Positions 8,040 through 17,075 of a stretch of DNA of 64,000 nucleotides are shown here, in pieces. The DNA lies in NCBI RefSeq assembly GCF_026625865.1, contig NZ_CP113067.1, positions 1,488,001 to 1,552,000 of the forward strand, written 5' to 3'. The notes below the pieces were generated by a model. It saw only the letters and a list, made by a program, of their open reading frames with translations. It made no database searches and was not told where the DNA came from. This stretch comes from Microbacterium sp. SL75. Lineage in GTDB: Bacteria; Actinomycetota; Actinomycetes; Actinomycetales; Microbacteriaceae. A program made the position numbers and the translations under genes. The first letter of the stretch is position 1; each line of letters begins with the position of its first letter.

Positions 8040-9323
8040 GTGACCACCGCCACCCGCCTGCAGGTCGCGCCCGGGCTCATCGCGTCGGCCGCGCGCCGCG
8101 TCATGGGCCGCTGCGAAGAGCTCGCCCGCGTCACCTCGACCCCCGGCTCGATCACCCGGGTCTACCTCTCGCCCGAGCACGCGCGCGTGAACCGCCTCGC
8201 TGCGGAGTGGATGCGCGAGCTCGGCATGACCACCCGCCAGGACGCGGCGGGCAACCAGGTCGGACGCCTCGCCCCCGTCGGAGTTCCCGATGCGCCGGCG
8301 CTGCTGATGGGCTCGCACCTCGACACGGTCCCGGACGCCGGACGCTTCGACGGCATCGTCGGAGTGCTGATGGCGCTCGAGGTCGTGCGGCTGATCCGTC
8401 GCATCGACGACGAGGGGACGGCATCCAGCCCCTTCCCCTTCGCTCTCGAGGTCATCGCCTTCAGCGACGAGGAGGGCACGCGCTTCGGCAAGGCCCTGCT
8501 GGGGTCGTCGGCCGTGGCCGGGCAGTGGGACGAGTCCTGGTGGGAGTTGACGGATGCCGACGGCTCGACGCTGCGCGAGGCCTTCCGCGAGTTCGGGCTC
8601 GATCCTGGTCGCGTGGGTGAGGCAGCCCGTCGCCCCGAGCAGCTCGTCGGGTACCTCGAGGCGCATATCGAACAGGGGCCTGAGCTGCACCGCAGCGGGC
8701 AGGCGCTCGCGGCGGTGTCGTCGATCGCGTCGGCGCGGCGGTTCCAGCTCGCGGTCGAGGGGGAGGCCCGGCACGCGGGCGGCACGCCCTACGACATGCG
8801 CCGCGATGCCCTGCTCGGCGCGAGCGAGGCCGCTCTCGCGGTCGAGCGCATCTGCCGGGGAGAGCACCACATCGTCGGCACGGTCGGTCAGCTCGAGGCC
8901 TTTCCCGGGGCCGTGAACGTCGTCCCGGGCGAGGCGCATTTCTCTCTCGACCTGCGCGGAGAGTTCGACGACTCCCGCGATCACGCGTGGGACGAGATCG
9001 CGCGCGAACTCGACGCCATCATGGGTCGCCGCGGGCTGCGCTGGACGGCGCGCGAGGTGCACAGCGCCCCGGCCGTCTTCTGCGCACCCCTGCTGCAGGA
9101 CGTGGTGCGGGCGGGCATCGGCGGCGAAGCACCGACCCTCTTCAGCCGCGCGGGCCACGACGCGATGTTAATCGGCGCGATCACCGAGGTGGGCATGCTG
9201 TTCCTGCGCAACCCCGACGGCATCAGCCATCACCCCGATGAAGCCGTGGCCGGAGCGGATGTGGCGGCGGGGATCCGCGCCCTGGCCGAGGCCGTGCTGC
9301 ACCTGGGGGCGGAGCCGCGCTGA
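8040..9323 (+). CDS. allC: allantoate amidohydrolase (M20 family)
   Basis: This 427-residue cytoplasmic metallo-amidohydrolase is of the AllC/hydantoinase-carbamoylase type. M20 metal ligands are visible in order: His and Asp in GSHLDTVPDAGRFDG, the Glu pair in FSDEEGTRF, His in LEAHIEQGP, and the C-terminal His in SHHPDEAV. The dimerisation lid lies between. The enzyme converts allantoate to ureidoglycine, CO2 and ammonia, the substrate of the upstream PucG. I chose the GTG at 8040, 28 bases after the pucG stop; later in-frame starts are possible but would cut the conserved N-terminus. Beta-ureidopropionase or carbamoyl-amino-acid hydrolase activity is a less likely alternative. Confidence 0.88.
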   Translation: MTTATRLQVAPGLIASAARRVMGRCEELARVTSTPGSITRVYLSPEHARVNRLAAEWMRELGMTTRQDAAGNQVGRLAPVGVPDAPALLMGSHLDTVPDAGRFDGIVGVLMALEVVRLIRRIDDEGTASSPFPFALEVIAFSDEEGTRFGKALLGSSAVAGQWDESWWELTDADGSTLREAFREFGLDPGRVGEAARRPEQLVGYLEAHIEQGPELHRSGQALAAVSSIASARRFQLAVEGEARHAGGTPYDMRRDALLGASEAALAVERICRGEHHIVGTVGQLEAFPGAVNVVPGEAHFSLDLRGEFDDSRDHAWDEIARELDAIMGRRGLRWTAREVHSAPAVFCAPLLQDVVRAGIGGEAPTLFSRAGHDAMLIGAITEVGMLFLRNPDGISHHPDEAVAGADVAAGIRALAEAVLHLGAEPR

Positions 9324-9466
9324 CACCCCGTCGGTCGAGCGTGGTTCCCGGGCGGCCGACATCGCCCTCACTGTTCGCCGTGTTCGTGCCGTGCGGGCGC
9401 TAGCGCAGGCCACGAGAGCGCGAATGGCCCCCTCGGCCGCCGGTCGCCCTGCGGAAGAATCGAGTC

Positions 9467-10324
9467 ATGACTGAGACTGCTGGCATCCTCGAACTCCTCG
9501 CCTTCGCCGCCGAGCCCGGCGGCGGCAACCCCGCGGGTGTCGTCCTGGATGCCGTGGGCCTCAGCGACGAGGAGATGCAGCGGATCGCGGCCGATCTAGG
9601 GCACCCCGAGACCGCGTTCGTCGGCGCCCGCGAGGGGCGCCGCGTCGCCGTGCGCTACTTCTCGCCGGATGACGAGGTGCCGTTCTGCGGGCATGCGACG
9701 ATCGCGACCGCCGTCGCGCTCGCCGGTGCCGAGGGGCCGGGGCCCTTCGTGTTCGATACCGCGGCCGGGTCCGTCGAGGTGACGACCGAGCGCGCCGCGG
9801 ACGGACGCATCACGGCCGGGTTCACGAGCGTCGAGCCGTACGTCGTCGACCTCGAAGTAGACGTCGCCGACCGCCTGCTCGGTCTTCTCGGGCTCACGCA
9901 CGCGGACCTCGACGAGCGGATGCCGCTGGCCCAATCGTTCGCGGGCAACCTGCACCCGGTCGTCGCCGTGCGGGAGCAGCACACGTTCGACACCTTCACG
10001 TTCGCGCCCGGACCCGTGCGCGCTCTGCTCGACGAGCGCGGCTGGAAGGGCACGATCATCGTCGTCCACGTCGACGCTGCGATCGCCGACGGCGTGGCGA
10101 TCGAGGCGAGGAACCTCTTCCCGGTGGCCGACATCACAGAGGATCCCGCGACGGGCTCCGCCGCCGCATCGCTCGGCGCGTATCTTCGCGACCGCGTCGG
10201 TCTGCCTGCTCCGTTCGGATTCACCGTCCGGCAGGGCCGACACATCGGTCGACCGAGCATGCTGGACGTCGAGGTTCCGGCATCCGGTGGCATCGTCGTG
10301 CGGGGCTCGGCGACGCCCCTCTGA
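9467..10324 (+). CDS. PhzF family isomerase/epimerase-like protein
   Basis: The 285-residue product has the two-lobed PhzF fold signature: GGGNPAGVVLD near the N-terminus, RYFSPDDEVPFCGHATIA, and DPATGSAAASLGAYL in the C-terminal lobe. It also carries the conserved Glu in PETAFV. PhzF proteins include phenazine-pathway isomerases and many uncharacterised members related to diaminopimelate epimerase. It stands alone after a 143-bp gap and has no obvious link to purine breakdown, so its substrate is unknown. Confidence 0.88.
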   Translation: MTETAGILELLAFAAEPGGGNPAGVVLDAVGLSDEEMQRIAADLGHPETAFVGAREGRRVAVRYFSPDDEVPFCGHATIATAVALAGAEGPGPFVFDTAAGSVEVTTERAADGRITAGFTSVEPYVVDLEVDVADRLLGLLGLTHADLDERMPLAQSFAGNLHPVVAVREQHTFDTFTFAPGPVRALLDERGWKGTIIVVHVDAAIADGVAIEARNLFPVADITEDPATGSAAASLGAYLRDRVGLPAPFGFTVRQGRHIGRPSMLDVEVPASGGIVVRGSATPL

Positions 10325-10392
10325 TCTCGCGCCGGCGGGCCGTTCCCTCCCTAAGGGCGTGGCAGGGGCGACCCCGCAGACGCGACCAGCGA

Positions 10393-10773
10393 TCACATGA
10401 TCCAGATGCGCTCACCGTGGTGCACGTCGAAGCATTCATACGGGCCGAGGTCGTCGATCGCTCGCACGATCGTGCCGTTCTCGAACGTCAACGCGAGGCT
10501 CGAGGGCGCGTCGACCCGCACCCCCGTCACGGTCAGCGAGAGCAGGTCGAGCAGGGGCGCGGCGACCGAGCGCGCGTCGTCTGCCACGTGCTCGTCACTC
10601 CCGGGTGCCGCCACCGCCAGAGGCCCCTCGACGTCGAGGCCTACGCCCTCGTCGAAGAACAGCGACACCTTGTAGCGGCCGAAGGTCACGGCATCCAGCC
10701 GTCGCCCCTCGAAGAAGTCGAACGTCTCGTCCGCGGGAATGCCGTACACAGCGGTCAGCCTAGGCGGCGTCAC
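10393..10773 (-). CDS. hypothetical protein, 126 aa
   Basis: The start (GTG or near it at 10773) overlaps the end of the molybdo-hydroxylase gene by 14 bases, so this is the last gene of that operon. The protein is soluble, rich in Val, Asp and Leu, and alternates short beta-like segments (VTFGRYKVSLFFDEGVGLDVEG, SLALTFENGTIVRA). It ends in YECFDVHHGERIWIM. I do not recognise a family with confidence. It resembles small beta-rich proteins of unknown function in actinobacteria. No function is proposed. Confidence 0.6.
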   Translation of the reverse strand: MTPPRLTAVYGIPADETFDFFEGRRLDAVTFGRYKVSLFFDEGVGLDVEGPLAVAAPGSDEHVADDARSVAAPLLDLLSLTVTGVRVDAPSSLALTFENGTIVRAIDDLGPYECFDVHHGERIWIM

Positions 10774-13564
10774 CGCCGGCCAGCCGCCACACGCGGTCGC
10801 GCGAGAACGGCAGCTCGTACCCGCGTCGCCCGAGCGCGCGCGACACGGCGTTGCCGATCGCGGCTCCCACGGGGTTGTACGGCGACTCGCTCATCGACTT
10901 CGCGCCGAACGGACCCAGGGTGTCGTCGGTCTCGGCGAAGTACACCTCGGTGTCGGGCACGTCGGCGAACTGCGGCACGCGGTACGTGCGGAACACCGGG
11001 TTCTGCACGACGCCGTCCTCGAGGTAGACCTCTTCGTAGAGCGCCCCACCGAGGGCCTGGGCCACGCCGCCCTCGATCTGCCCGCGGCACTGCGCAGGGT
11101 TGATGACGACTCCGGCATCCGCCGACTGAATGGACTGCAGCACCTTCACCGTCCCCGTCTCGGGGTCGACCGCGACGCGCACGGCGTGCACGTTGAACGC
11201 GAGCGAACGGAAATCGCCGAACTCCGCGCCGTCCGCGGTGAGCTCTCCCGCGCCCCCGGCCTCGACGATCCGCGCCCACGAGACGACCTCACCTCCGGAT
11301 CGGATTCCGGATGCCACGATCTCGGCCTCCGCGGCATTGCTCTGCGTGAGGTCGGCGGCGAGGGCGAGCATCCGCCGCTTCAGCGCGAGGCAGGCGCCGT
11401 AGAGCGCCTTGCCGGCGACCACCGTTCCCGCCGAGGCGAACGCTCCGGTGTCGTGGCGCACCGCGTCGGTGTCGGCGGCCCATAGCTCGAGCCGCTCCGG
11501 GGCCGCGTCGAGCACGGTCGCGGCGATCTGCCGGTGCACGGTCGAGGTGCCGTTGCCGAACTCCGCCGTACCCACGCGCAGCAGGTACGTGCCGTCGGGG
11601 CGCAGGGTCGCGCTCGTGTGGGCGATGTGCCCGCGTGGCGCCATGGTCGCGATCATCGCGGCGGCCATGCCCTCGCCGACGAGCCAGCCCGCCGGGGCCT
11701 CGGCGCCGTTGCCGCGCCGCAGCGCCTCCTGCGCGAGGTCGAGGCACTGGTCGAGACCGTAGCTGCCCCAGATGAGATCTTCCTCGTGGGGCTCCTCGCC
11801 GTCGTCGGGGTGCAGGGAGTCGCCCTCTCGGACCGCGTTGATGCGGCGCAGGTCGAAGGGGTCGATGTCGAGCGCTTCCGCGAGGGCGTCCATCGCGGAC
11901 TCGACCGCGAAGACCACCTGCCCGAGCCCGTACCCGCGGAACGCTCCCGACGGCGGGTTGTTCGTGTAGACCGCCTCGGCGTCGATCCACTTCACCGGAA
12001 CCCGGTACAGCGTCGTCGATTCGGCGCACGAGTGGAAGAGCACGCCGATGGCATGGTTGCCGTAGGCCCCGGTGTCGCTCAGCACGTCGATCTTCATCGC
12101 GGTGAGGGTGCCGTCGGCATCCGCTCCCAGCGTCGTCTTCACGCGCATCGGATGCCGGAGCGACGCCCGTACGAACTGATCGGTGCGCGAGAACTCGTAG
12201 GCGACGGGCCTGCCGAGCTTGAGCACGGCGAGAGCGGTGAGGTCTTCGGTGAAGAGCTCCTGCTTGCCGCCGAAGCCGCCGCCGACGCGCGTGGCATATA
12301 CGCGCACGCGGTCGCGCTCCAGGCCGAACACGTGGGCCAGCTCGTCGCGCGCGAGGAAGGGGACCTGGGTCGACGAGCGGATGACAAGACGTCCCCCGGC
12401 GTCGATCCATCCCACCGCACCGTGCGTCTCGAGGGCGGCGTGGGTGACGCGCGAGGAGCGCCACTCGCCGGTCACCGTGGTGTGGCTCGCGGCGAGGGCG
12501 GCGTCGATGTCGCCGCCGTGGCCGGTGTGGAAGCCCGCGACGACGTTGCGTTCGGCCGCCATCACCCGCTCTGCGGGGGTCCGGTCGGGGTGCAGCAGCG
12601 GCGCCCCGGGGCGGCGCGCCTCGTCGGGGTCGAACACCGCGGGAAGCACCTCGTAGTCGACGACGATCGCCCGGCATCCGGCATCCGCCGCTTCCGCCGT
12701 CTCGCCCACCACGGCGACGACCCGCTGACCCACGTGCCGCACGACGTCGTCGAGCATGCGCGTGTCGTCGGGGTCGTCGGTGCGGTGTTCGTGCCGCCCG
12801 GTCGAGTACCGCACGTCGGGGACGTCTTCGTGGGTGAACACGGCCACGACCCCGGGTACCGCGAGGGCATCCGCGGTGTCGATCGAGACCACGCGGGCGT
12901 GCGCGTGCGGCGAGGTCACGACGCGTAGCACGAGCGCCGGACCGCCGGGCACGGGCTCGTCGAAGGTGAACGGTTCGCGGCCCTGGACGATGCGCCGCGC
13001 GGCCTCGGGAACGGTGGAGGCGCCGACGCGTCCTGCCGGGGTCGCGGGTCCGGATGCCACCTTCTCGTCGTGACCGTCGCAGGAAGCGCCGCACGAGGGG
13101 TCGGGGGTTCGTGCGCCCGTCTCGCGCACCGGCCCGAGCACCGACGCCCGGATCGCCTCGCGGATCGGGCGGTACCCGGTGCAGCGGCAGAGGTTGCCCT
13201 TCATGCGGCGGTCGAGGTCGGGCAGGTCGTCGGCGGTGAGGGTGGATGCCGTGACGCTCATGCCCGGCGTGCAGAACCCGCACTGGAAGCCGAAGCCGGT
13301 CGCCAGAGCCTCCTGCACCGGGTGCAGGTCGTCGCCGGGGGCGAGGCCCGCGGCGGTGGTGATCGCGCGGCCCTCGAGCCGCATCGCGGGGATGATGCAC
13401 GAGTGGGTGGGGGTCCCGTCGAGCAGCACCGAGCACGCGCCGCAGTCGCCGGCGTCGCAGCCCTTCTTCACCTCGACGTGGCCGGCCTCGCGCAGCAGCG
13501 TGCGGGCGCTCTGACCGGGACGGGGATCGACCTCGACCGGGGCGCCGTTGACCTCGAATCTCAC
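10760..13564 (-). CDS. xanthine dehydrogenase/aldehyde oxidase family: fused [2Fe-2S] and molybdopterin subunits
   Basis: The 934-residue polypeptide carries residues 1-~155 as the two [2Fe-2S] domains and ~185-925 as the molybdopterin catalytic subunit. Plant-type cluster cysteines are Cys36, 41, 44 and 56; the helical cluster has Cys95, 98, 126 and 128. The Mo domain shows GGGFGGK and AFRGYG cofactor loops. Near the C-terminus, GAKSMSESP holds the catalytic Glu expected in hydroxylases. With the separate FAD subunit upstream it should oxidise hypoxanthine/xanthine to urate or a related heterocycle. GTG start overlaps the FAD gene stop. In many actinobacterial XDHs Fe-S is joined to FAD, so this arrangement is Mop-like. 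Confidence 0.9.
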   Translation of the reverse strand: MRFEVNGAPVEVDPRPGQSARTLLREAGHVEVKKGCDAGDCGACSVLLDGTPTHSCIIPAMRLEGRAITTAAGLAPGDDLHPVQEALATGFGFQCGFCTPGMSVTASTLTADDLPDLDRRMKGNLCRCTGYRPIREAIRASVLGPVRETGARTPDPSCGASCDGHDEKVASGPATPAGRVGASTVPEAARRIVQGREPFTFDEPVPGGPALVLRVVTSPHAHARVVSIDTADALAVPGVVAVFTHEDVPDVRYSTGRHEHRTDDPDDTRMLDDVVRHVGQRVVAVVGETAEAADAGCRAIVVDYEVLPAVFDPDEARRPGAPLLHPDRTPAERVMAAERNVVAGFHTGHGGDIDAALAASHTTVTGEWRSSRVTHAALETHGAVGWIDAGGRLVIRSSTQVPFLARDELAHVFGLERDRVRVYATRVGGGFGGKQELFTEDLTALAVLKLGRPVAYEFSRTDQFVRASLRHPMRVKTTLGADADGTLTAMKIDVLSDTGAYGNHAIGVLFHSCAESTTLYRVPVKWIDAEAVYTNNPPSGAFRGYGLGQVVFAVESAMDALAEALDIDPFDLRRINAVREGDSLHPDDGEEPHEEDLIWGSYGLDQCLDLAQEALRRGNGAEAPAGWLVGEGMAAAMIATMAPRGHIAHTSATLRPDGTYLLRVGTAEFGNGTSTVHRQIAATVLDAAPERLELWAADTDAVRHDTGAFASAGTVVAGKALYGACLALKRRMLALAADLTQSNAAEAEIVASGIRSGGEVVSWARIVEAGGAGELTADGAEFGDFRSLAFNVHAVRVAVDPETGTVKVLQSIQSADAGVVINPAQCRGQIEGGVAQALGGALYEEVYLEDGVVQNPVFRTYRVPQFADVPDTEVYFAETDDTLGPFGAKSMSESPYNPVGAAIGNAVSRALGRRGYELPFSRDRVWRLAGGDAA

Positions 13565-14394
13565 GCGACGCCTTCCTGCAGCTCGCGCGCGAACCGCGCG
13601 CGCAGTCGTTCCGCCAGCACGACGCTCACGCCCCGGCGCCAGTCCGCGCTCCCCAAAGGGTCGGTGTAGAAGTCGCTCGCGGCGGCCACGGCATCCCGGA
13701 GCTCTCCCGCCCCGGGCGCCTGCGGAAAGCGCAGCACGCGGGGCCGGCGCACCGCCGCCGTCACGACGAAGACGGCGGTGCCGTCGGGGTCGACACGGGC
13801 CGTGACCACGGCCCCGGACCGGCCGAGCTCCGCGAGCGCGATCTTCTGCAGCCCGACCCGCGCCTCCAGCGCGCGGGCCGGAACGTCGAGGGCGCGCACG
13901 ACCTCACCGGGGTTCAGGGAGGTCGCGGCATTGTCGACCACCAGGTCCGCCACGGCGATCCGGCGTTCTCCGCCGTCGGGCGTCCAGACCAGGGCCGTGG
14001 CATCAAGGGTCGACAAGAGCGCGATCATGGCGCCGGCAGCGAATGCCTGACACACGTTGCCGCCGACGGTGGCGGTGTTCCAGATCTTGAACGAGGCCAG
14101 CAGCGCGTCTGCGGCGGGGCGCGCGAGAGCGAGGGAGGTCCAGGCGGTGGGGGCCTCGTGCTCGACCCACGAGAGAAGCCGCGCGATGGTGCACGTCGCA
14201 CCGATGCGCAGGCCCTCGTCGGTGATCTCGAGGTCGGGCCAGTCGAGGGTCGTCAGGTCGACGAAGCCGGTGGTGCCGGGCTGGGGCTCGCTCATGATCC
14301 AGGTGCCGCCGGCGAGCACGACCTCGCCGGGCGCGAGAGCGAGATCGGCGCGCGTGCGTGCGGCGCGGTACGAGCTGACGGTGGTGATGTCCAT
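13561..14394 (-). CDS. FAD-binding subunit of xanthine dehydrogenase-type hydroxylase
   Basis: This 277-residue protein is a CoxM/XdhB-type FAD subunit that passes electrons from the Fe-S clusters to NAD+ or another acceptor. Visible features are the PGEVVLAGGTW FAD loop, the second loop ATVGGNVCQAFAAGAM, and a C-terminal CO-dehydrogenase flavoprotein-like domain. It starts at ATG 14394 (or the adjoining GTG 14397), immediately after the stop of the oxidase-like gene, and overlaps the Fe-S/Mo gene by four bases. It therefore belongs to one operon read leftward from the GlnR-type boxes near 15064. Confidence 0.88.
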   Translation of the reverse strand: MDITTVSSYRAARTRADLALAPGEVVLAGGTWIMSEPQPGTTGFVDLTTLDWPDLEITDEGLRIGATCTIARLLSWVEHEAPTAWTSLALARPAADALLASFKIWNTATVGGNVCQAFAAGAMIALLSTLDATALVWTPDGGERRIAVADLVVDNAATSLNPGEVVRALDVPARALEARVGLQKIALAELGRSGAVVTARVDPDGTAVFVVTAAVRRPRVLRFPQAPGAGELRDAVAAASDFYTDPLGSADWRRGVSVVLAERLRARFARELQEGVA

Positions 14395-14397
14395 CAC

Positions 14398-15012
14398 TCA
14401 ACCCGCCAGGATCCGGCCCGACCAGCGGCCGTCGGCGAGCGTGTAGTGCTGGCGCGTGCTCTGCCCGATCGGGTCGCCGCGCCAGAACGTCAGGGTGACC
14501 GGGCGCAGGCGGAATCCCGCCCACCGCTCCGGTGGCTCGAGCTCGGGGTGGGCGTCGGAGAACTCCGCCCACAGGTGGTGCCGCGCCTCGGCCGGAAGGT
14601 GCGCGTTCTCGTGGGTGTTGAGCCACGCGAGCAGCTGCAGGTAACGGGACCGCTCGCGATAGACGGCCGCCGCCTCGGCGGCGCTCACCCGCTCGACGAT
14701 TCCGCGCACGACGAGCTGGCGGCCGACCTCGGGCCACGCCACGGCCATCGCCGCGACCGGGTTGGCGGCGATCTCGGCGACCTTCGTGCTCGCCGAGTCG
14801 GTGTGGAAGTAGACGCCCGTGGCATCCCGGTCGCTGATCAGGACGTGCCGGAGCGAAGGGATGCCGTCGAGCCCGACGGTCGAGAGAGCGGCGAGGGGGC
14901 GCAGTTCCCCCTCGTGGGGCGGGAGCCACTGCTGGACGAGCTCCAGCGGATCGTCGACGAGCGCGTCGATGTCGTCGACGTCGGAACCGAACGTGGTGCC
15001 GGCCGTGATCAT
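14398..15012 (-). CDS. pyridoxamine 5'-phosphate oxidase-like flavoprotein
   Basis: The 204-residue protein has the PNPOx split-barrel pattern: LSTVGLDGIPSLRHVLI, GVYFHTDSASTKVAEIAANP, and a C-terminal WAGFRLRPVTLTFWRG segment like the PdxH dimerisation region. PdxH oxidises pyridoxamine phosphate to PLP using FMN. A PLP-dependent step (PucG) exists in the region, but this gene heads the molybdo-hydroxylase operon and may act on another substrate. Start is the ATG at 15012, preceded by GGAGGT with good spacing. Confidence 0.75.
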   Translation of the reverse strand: MITAGTTFGSDVDDIDALVDDPLELVQQWLPPHEGELRPLAALSTVGLDGIPSLRHVLISDRDATGVYFHTDSASTKVAEIAANPVAAMAVAWPEVGRQLVVRGIVERVSAAEAAAVYRERSRYLQLLAWLNTHENAHLPAEARHHLWAEFSDAHPELEPPERWAGFRLRPVTLTFWRGDPIGQSTRQHYTLADGRWSGRILAG

Positions 15013-15063
15013 GGCCACCTCCGGGGGAGCTGCTGCGGGTATCGCCGAGCGTAGGCAGCGCGC

Positions 15064-15101
15064 GTTTCGGCGATGTTGCCGCCATGAACATTCGTCGAAA
15101 C
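15064..15101. promoter_or_regulatory. double GlnR-type box in divergent promoter region
   Basis: Four 5-mers sit exactly 11 bp apart: GTTTC (15064), GTTGC (15075), GAACA (15086) and GAAAC (15097). Read leftward, GCAAC-n6-GAAAC controls the oxidase/xanthine dehydrogenase operon. Read rightward, GAACA-n6-GAAAC faces the folate-enzyme gene. The phase matches GlnR sites with two half-site pairs. Confidence 0.55.
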
Positions 15102-15123
15102 ACGCGCTCCGTACACTCCGGTC

Positions 15124-16146
15124 ATGACCGTGCTGCCCCTGATCGACGCGTGCCCGAAGCGCATGGAGTACGGACCCTGCGGCGGGGTCGGCTTCGACGG
15201 ATCGTGCGAGATCGACGCCGCGCACGCGTGCGTCTTCCTGCCCCGGCGGACGGTGCCCTGGTCCGGCATCGACCGCGTGGCCGCCCCGCCGCCCGCGCCT
15301 CGCACAGAAGCGGCCGAGCGGACTCTCGCCGACCTGGGCACCCGACCCTGGGTCGTGGCCGACCTGCCCGCGCGGGCCCTCAGCGTCTCGTCGATCGACG
15401 CGTGCGCGGGGGTTCTCGTCGGAGAAGTGGATGCCGTCCTCGCCGGCGACGCGGGAAGCGCGCGCGTGCAGTTCCCTCCCGCGTACCGCGCCCACCTGCT
15501 GCAGCGACGAGGCCTGCGCGTGTGGACCGGCCTGAACATGCGCGACCGCAACCGGGTGGCGATCGAGGGGGAGCTCGCCGCCCTCGCGGTCGAGGGGGTG
15601 GCGGGTGTGCATTGCGTCACCGGCGACCACACCCGCACCGGCCACCGGCCCGATGCCGCCCCCGTCTTCGACCTCGACTCCACCGAGGCCGCCGCCCTCG
15701 CCCGGGCCGCAGGTCACGTCGTCTCGGTCGCCGCCTCGCCCGCCGCGCCGCCGGTCGACCGGCGCGCCGAACGACTGCGCGAGAAGGCTCGGGCCGGGGC
15801 CGACGTCTGCTTCGTGAACCACGCCGGAGGGGCGGAGCCCGTGCGCCGGTTCATCGACGAGGTCGCAGACGGCATCCGATTCATCCCGTGCGTGCCGGTG
15901 GTCGTCGACCACGCCTCCGCCGACCTGCTGGAGTCGTTCACCACGCTGGCTCTGCCCGAGGGGTTCCTCGAGCGCGTGCGCGGCGCCCGCGACCCGCGCG
16001 CCGAGGGCATCGCCCTCGCCACAGCCCTCGCCGAGGAGATGCTCGCGCTGCCCGGCGTCGTCGGTGTGAACCTGTCGGGCGGGCGTGACGGCGCCGAGGA
16101 ATCGTTCGCGGAGGCGATGGCGGAGGTGGCACGGCGGCTTCGGTGA
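15124..16146 (+). CDS. methylenetetrahydrofolate reductase-like protein with N-terminal CPKxMxxGPCGG domain
   Basis: The 340-residue product begins with ACPKRMEYGPCGGVGFDGSC, the Cys-rich motif normally found in the MTHFR C-terminal domain (PF12225 type). Here it precedes a TIM-barrel region like MetF (VTGDHTRTGH, DVCFVNHAGGAEPVRRFID, GFLERVRGA). It probably binds a folate or moves a C1 unit, but the FAD-binding residues are not obvious. It is transcribed divergently from the xanthine dehydrogenase operon and shares a GlnR-type control region. Its role in purine catabolism is unknown. One possibility is handling of formyl or formimino carbon. Confidence 0.7.
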   Translation: MTVLPLIDACPKRMEYGPCGGVGFDGSCEIDAAHACVFLPRRTVPWSGIDRVAAPPPAPRTEAAERTLADLGTRPWVVADLPARALSVSSIDACAGVLVGEVDAVLAGDAGSARVQFPPAYRAHLLQRRGLRVWTGLNMRDRNRVAIEGELAALAVEGVAGVHCVTGDHTRTGHRPDAAPVFDLDSTEAAALARAAGHVVSVAASPAAPPVDRRAERLREKARAGADVCFVNHAGGAEPVRRFIDEVADGIRFIPCVPVVVDHASADLLESFTTLALPEGFLERVRGARDPRAEGIALATALAEEMLALPGVVGVNLSGGRDGAEESFAEAMAEVARRLR

Positions 16147-16175
16147 CGGCTCTCTCATGGGTCGCGGCGGGCCAT

Positions 16176-16258
16176 ACTCCTGAGATTAGGCCGGTCGGGT
16201 CCGGCGGTGCGCCGATTCCCCGCGGCTCGAGCCGGCGCGGCTGACGGTTCTCAGGAGT
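16176..16258. repeat. ACTCCTGAG palindrome, copy 2
   Basis: This 83-bp element between convergent genes has ACTCCTGAGA and TCTCAGGAGT ends and a GC-rich interior. It shares its termini with 6635-6706. The location between two gene 3' ends would suit a bidirectional terminator. Confidence 0.6.
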
Positions 16259-16291
16259 TTCGCCCGGCCCGGGCGGGGCCACGTGCCCGCG

Positions 16292-16999
16292 TCAGTGCAT
16301 GATCATGCCGCCGGTGACGTTGATCGCCTGACCGGTGAGATAGCCGCCCGCGGGCGACGCGAGGAAGTGCGTCACCCCCGCCACGTCCTCGGGCGCGCCC
16401 AGCCGCCCGAGCGGCGACTTCGCGCTCCATGTGCGCACGTCGTCGTCGGAGCGGGTGTCGGCGCCCATGTCGGTGAGCACGTATCCGGGGCACACGGCGT
16501 TGACGCGCACACCGTGGCATCCCCACTCCTGTGCCCCCGCGCGCGTGAGCGCGACGACCGCGGCCTTCGATGCGGCGTAATGCCCCTCGCCGCCGCCGCC
16601 CTGTTTGGCGGCCATGCTCGCGATGTTGACGATCGAGCCGGCGCGCGCCTCGAGCATGACCGGCGCGACGGCCTGCATCGTCACGAGCGTCGCGCGGGCG
16701 TTGATGTCGAGCACGAGGTCCCAGTCGTCGATGGTGATGTCGAGGAGCGAGACGTGCTGGAACACCCCGGCGCAGTTCACGAGCACGTCGACGCCATCGA
16801 GAGCCGCGATCGCCTCGCCGACCGCGCGGCGCGTGTCGAGCGGATCGCGCAGGTCGACGGAGAAGAAGAGGGATGCCGTGGCCTCGGACGGAGCACGACG
16901 ATCGAGCACCGCGACCCGGGCGCCGTCGCCCAGGAACCGTTCGACGATCGCGGCGCCGATGCCGCCGGATCCTCCCGTGACGATGACGCGCTGCGGCAT
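16292..16999 (-). CDS. short-chain dehydrogenase/reductase
   Basis: The 235-residue classical SDR carries the TGGSGGIGAA nucleotide-binding loop, NCAGV, the catalytic Ser in NIASM, and YxxxK in YAASKAA. The VNAVCPGYVLTDM segment and C-terminal TGQAINVTGGM follow. Start is the ATG at 16999 after GGGAGGAG. The substrate is unknown. A perfect GlnR-type box lies 77 bp upstream in its orientation, placing it in the nitrogen-responsive set. Confidence 0.88.
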   Translation of the reverse strand: MPQRVIVTGGSGGIGAAIVERFLGDGARVAVLDRRAPSEATASLFFSVDLRDPLDTRRAVGEAIAALDGVDVLVNCAGVFQHVSLLDITIDDWDLVLDINARATLVTMQAVAPVMLEARAGSIVNIASMAAKQGGGGEGHYAASKAAVVALTRAGAQEWGCHGVRVNAVCPGYVLTDMGADTRSDDDVRTWSAKSPLGRLGAPEDVAGVTHFLASPAGGYLTGQAINVTGGMIMH

Positions 17000-17075
17000 G
17001 GTGCTCCTCCCGTGGGCGTCGGGTCGCCCTGGCCGCACGGTACGCCCGGCGGGTGCATCGGCCGAAGACGCCGGT

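Noticed and set aside
9324..9466. Possible small gene in the 143-bp gap before the PhzF gene
   Set aside because: Only short frames without ribosome-binding sites are present; nothing supported.
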